Assembly (NCBI GenBank): GCA_947628325.1
Contig: CANQZL010000072.1
Span: forward strand, 1-7,886
DNA from: an uncultured Bacilli bacterium
GTDB taxonomy: Bacteria; Bacillota_I; Bacilli_A; RF39; UBA660
DNA length: 7,886 nucleotides
Direction: 5' to 3'
This document shows positions 7,379 to 7,886 of the stretch, in pieces; within the stretch, counting starts at the first letter, position 1; the number at the start of each line of letters is the position of its first letter. The translations under genes were made by a program, and so were the position numbers. Under the pieces are notes generated by a model. The model was not told the DNA's origin. It saw only the letters and a list, made by a program, of their open reading frames with translations, and made no database searches.

Positions 7379-7424
7379 TTTTATCACGCCCTTACAATAA
7401 TATAATACATAATTTTTACAATTT

Positions 7425-7453
7425 TATATAGTATTTAGTCATTTTTTTGACAA
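7425..7453 (-). promoter_or_regulatory. Probable rpoZ promoter
   Basis: On the minus strand, -35 TTGTCA (7453-7448) and -10 TATATA (7430-7425) are 17 bases apart. The start would be near 7418, leaving a 40-base leader before the preferred GTG. The -10 is a weak match (4 of 6) in very AT-rich DNA. The -35 sits in one arm of the inverted repeat at 7442-7482. Confidence 0.5.
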
Positions 7454-7482
7454 GTTTTTTACAAAATATTTTGTCAAAAAAA
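7442..7482. repeat. Nested inverted repeat in the rpoZ upstream region
   Basis: TTTTTTTGACAA (7442-7453) and TTGTCAAAAAAA (7471-7482) are perfect 12-base inverted repeats around a 17-base spacer. The spacer and right arm contain a second perfect palindrome, ACAAAATATTTTGT (7461-7474). A further GTCA at 7438-7441 faces TGAC at 7448-7451. The left arm overlaps the rpoZ -35 and the right arm overlaps the T run of the upstream gene's terminator. It could be an operator or an RNA structure; neither is shown. Confidence 0.6.
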
Positions 7483-7499
7483 GAAGAATTACTCTTCTT
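7476..7499 (-). terminator. Terminator of the small membrane protein gene, spanning its stop codon
   Basis: On the minus strand AAGAAGA (7499-7493) pairs with TCTTCTT (7487-7481) around the loop GTAAT, followed by TTTTT (7480-7476). The 5' arm encodes the final Glu residues and the loop contains most of the TAA stop. The 7-bp stem is A/G-rich with few G-C pairs, so termination may be partial. Confidence 0.6.
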
Positions 7500-7860
7500 C
7501 AATAATTTCAGCATCAATATTTCCATCTTCTTGATACACTAGTTTTATTTTTAAACTATTTAATGTAGCTTTACTATTTCTAGGATCAACTACATCACCT
7601 TCATTATCATCTGGCACATAATATCCTGCATCTATTAAATCATTTAATGTTATTATAAGACTTCCTTCTTCTTTTAAACTATTTAAAGTTTTTCCATATA
7701 TTTTAGCTTCTTTGAGTATTACATGTTTAATTTCATCTAGATAATCTTCGGTATGATCTTTAAATGCATATGATGTTGAACCTAACATAACTAAAGTAAA
7801 TACTCCTAATACCATAATAACTACAAATATTTGGATTATTGTATGATTACCTTTTTTCAT
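7489..7860 (-). CDS. Small membrane-anchored protein, pilin-like layout, function unknown
   Basis: This 123-residue protein is not recognised as a named family. It has a short basic N-terminus (MKKGNH), one hydrophobic segment at about 8-33 (IIQIFVVIMVLGVFTLVML), then an outside-facing acidic domain. The region after the membrane helix begins with a helix (EIKHVILKEAKIYGKTL) and continues with ITLNDLIDAGYY, VVDPRN and alternating strands (LKIKLVYQEDG). That order resembles the globular part of type IV pilins and pseudopilins, but the conserved Glu at position 5 of the mature helix and a clear prepilin cleavage site are not evident. There is no lipobox cysteine. The start at 7860 has GGTGA 4 bases upstream. 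The protein ends in EIIEEE. No pilus or secretion genes are nearby, so I assign no role. Confidence 0.7.
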   Translation of the reverse strand: MKKGNHTIIQIFVVIMVLGVFTLVMLGSTSYAFKDHTEDYLDEIKHVILKEAKIYGKTLNSLKEEGSLIITLNDLIDAGYYVPDDNEGDVVDPRNSKATLNSLKIKLVYQEDGNIDAEIIEEE

Positions 7861-7875
7861 ATCATCACCATATAC

Positions 7876-7884
7876 ATTATACCA
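7876..7884 (-). promoter_or_regulatory. Extended -10 of the small membrane protein gene (-35 beyond the window)
   Basis: On the minus strand TGG directly precedes a perfect TATAAT. Transcription would start near 7869, only about 9 bases before the ATG at 7860. The message would therefore begin at or within the GGTGAT ribosome binding site. Confidence 0.55.
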
Positions 7885-7886
7885 TA

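Noticed and set aside
7438..7453. CtsR heat-shock operator near rpoZ
   Set aside because: The GTCA and TGAC units face each other rather than forming the tandem GGTCAAA-type heptads of CtsR sites.
7472..7477. Consensus -35 TTGACA on the minus strand for rpoZ
   Set aside because: No -10-like hexamer lies 16-18 bases downstream; the TTGTCA at 7453-7448 with TATATA is better spaced.

Overview
The window is strongly AT-rich chromosomal DNA from a low-GC Firmicute (Bacilli-type) bacterium. It encodes both PolC and a DnaE-type second replicase, Bacillus-like RpoZ and bL28, purine-rich Shine-Dalgarno sites and sigma-A-type promoters. The Trp codons I could check are all TGG (four, in PolC) and one gene stops at TGA, so the standard bacterial code fits better than the Mycoplasma/Spiroplasma code. 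The base composition, compact spacing and divergent proteins suggest one of the AT-rich, mollicute-like Bacilli lineages of gut bacteria; that placement is an inference.

Region 1 (1-5262, minus strand) is a replication operon. A good promoter with a LexA-box-like palindrome over its -35 element drives dnaE. Eight bases after the dnaE stop comes polC, whose Shine-Dalgarno overlaps that stop codon. polC runs off the left edge after 762 complete codons. Its proofreading exonuclease domain carries an unexpected insertion of about 128 residues just before the last catalytic motif. This is the most unusual thing in the window.

Region 2 (5308-6866, minus strand) is a 501-residue cytoplasmic transglutaminase-like protein with an intact Cys-His-Asp triad and its own promoter. 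It lies upstream of dnaE and is transcribed in the same direction. Its substrate is unknown.

Region 3 (6898-7163, plus strand) is a monocistronic rpmB (ribosomal protein bL28) with an extended -10 promoter, a strong Shine-Dalgarno and a clean intrinsic terminator. Its promoter diverges from that of the transglutaminase-like gene.

Region 4 (7170-7886, minus strand) holds rpoZ (RNA polymerase omega), convergent with rpmB, and a small membrane-anchored protein with a pilin-like layout. Both genes have promoters, and both end in terminator hairpins that include their own stop codons. A nested inverted repeat lies over the rpoZ -35 region.

No stretch of 300 bases lacks a gene. I saw no tRNA, rRNA, CRISPR array, insertion sequence or transposase. 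Apart from the polymerases, the genes look like a set of independent short transcription units rather than one system.
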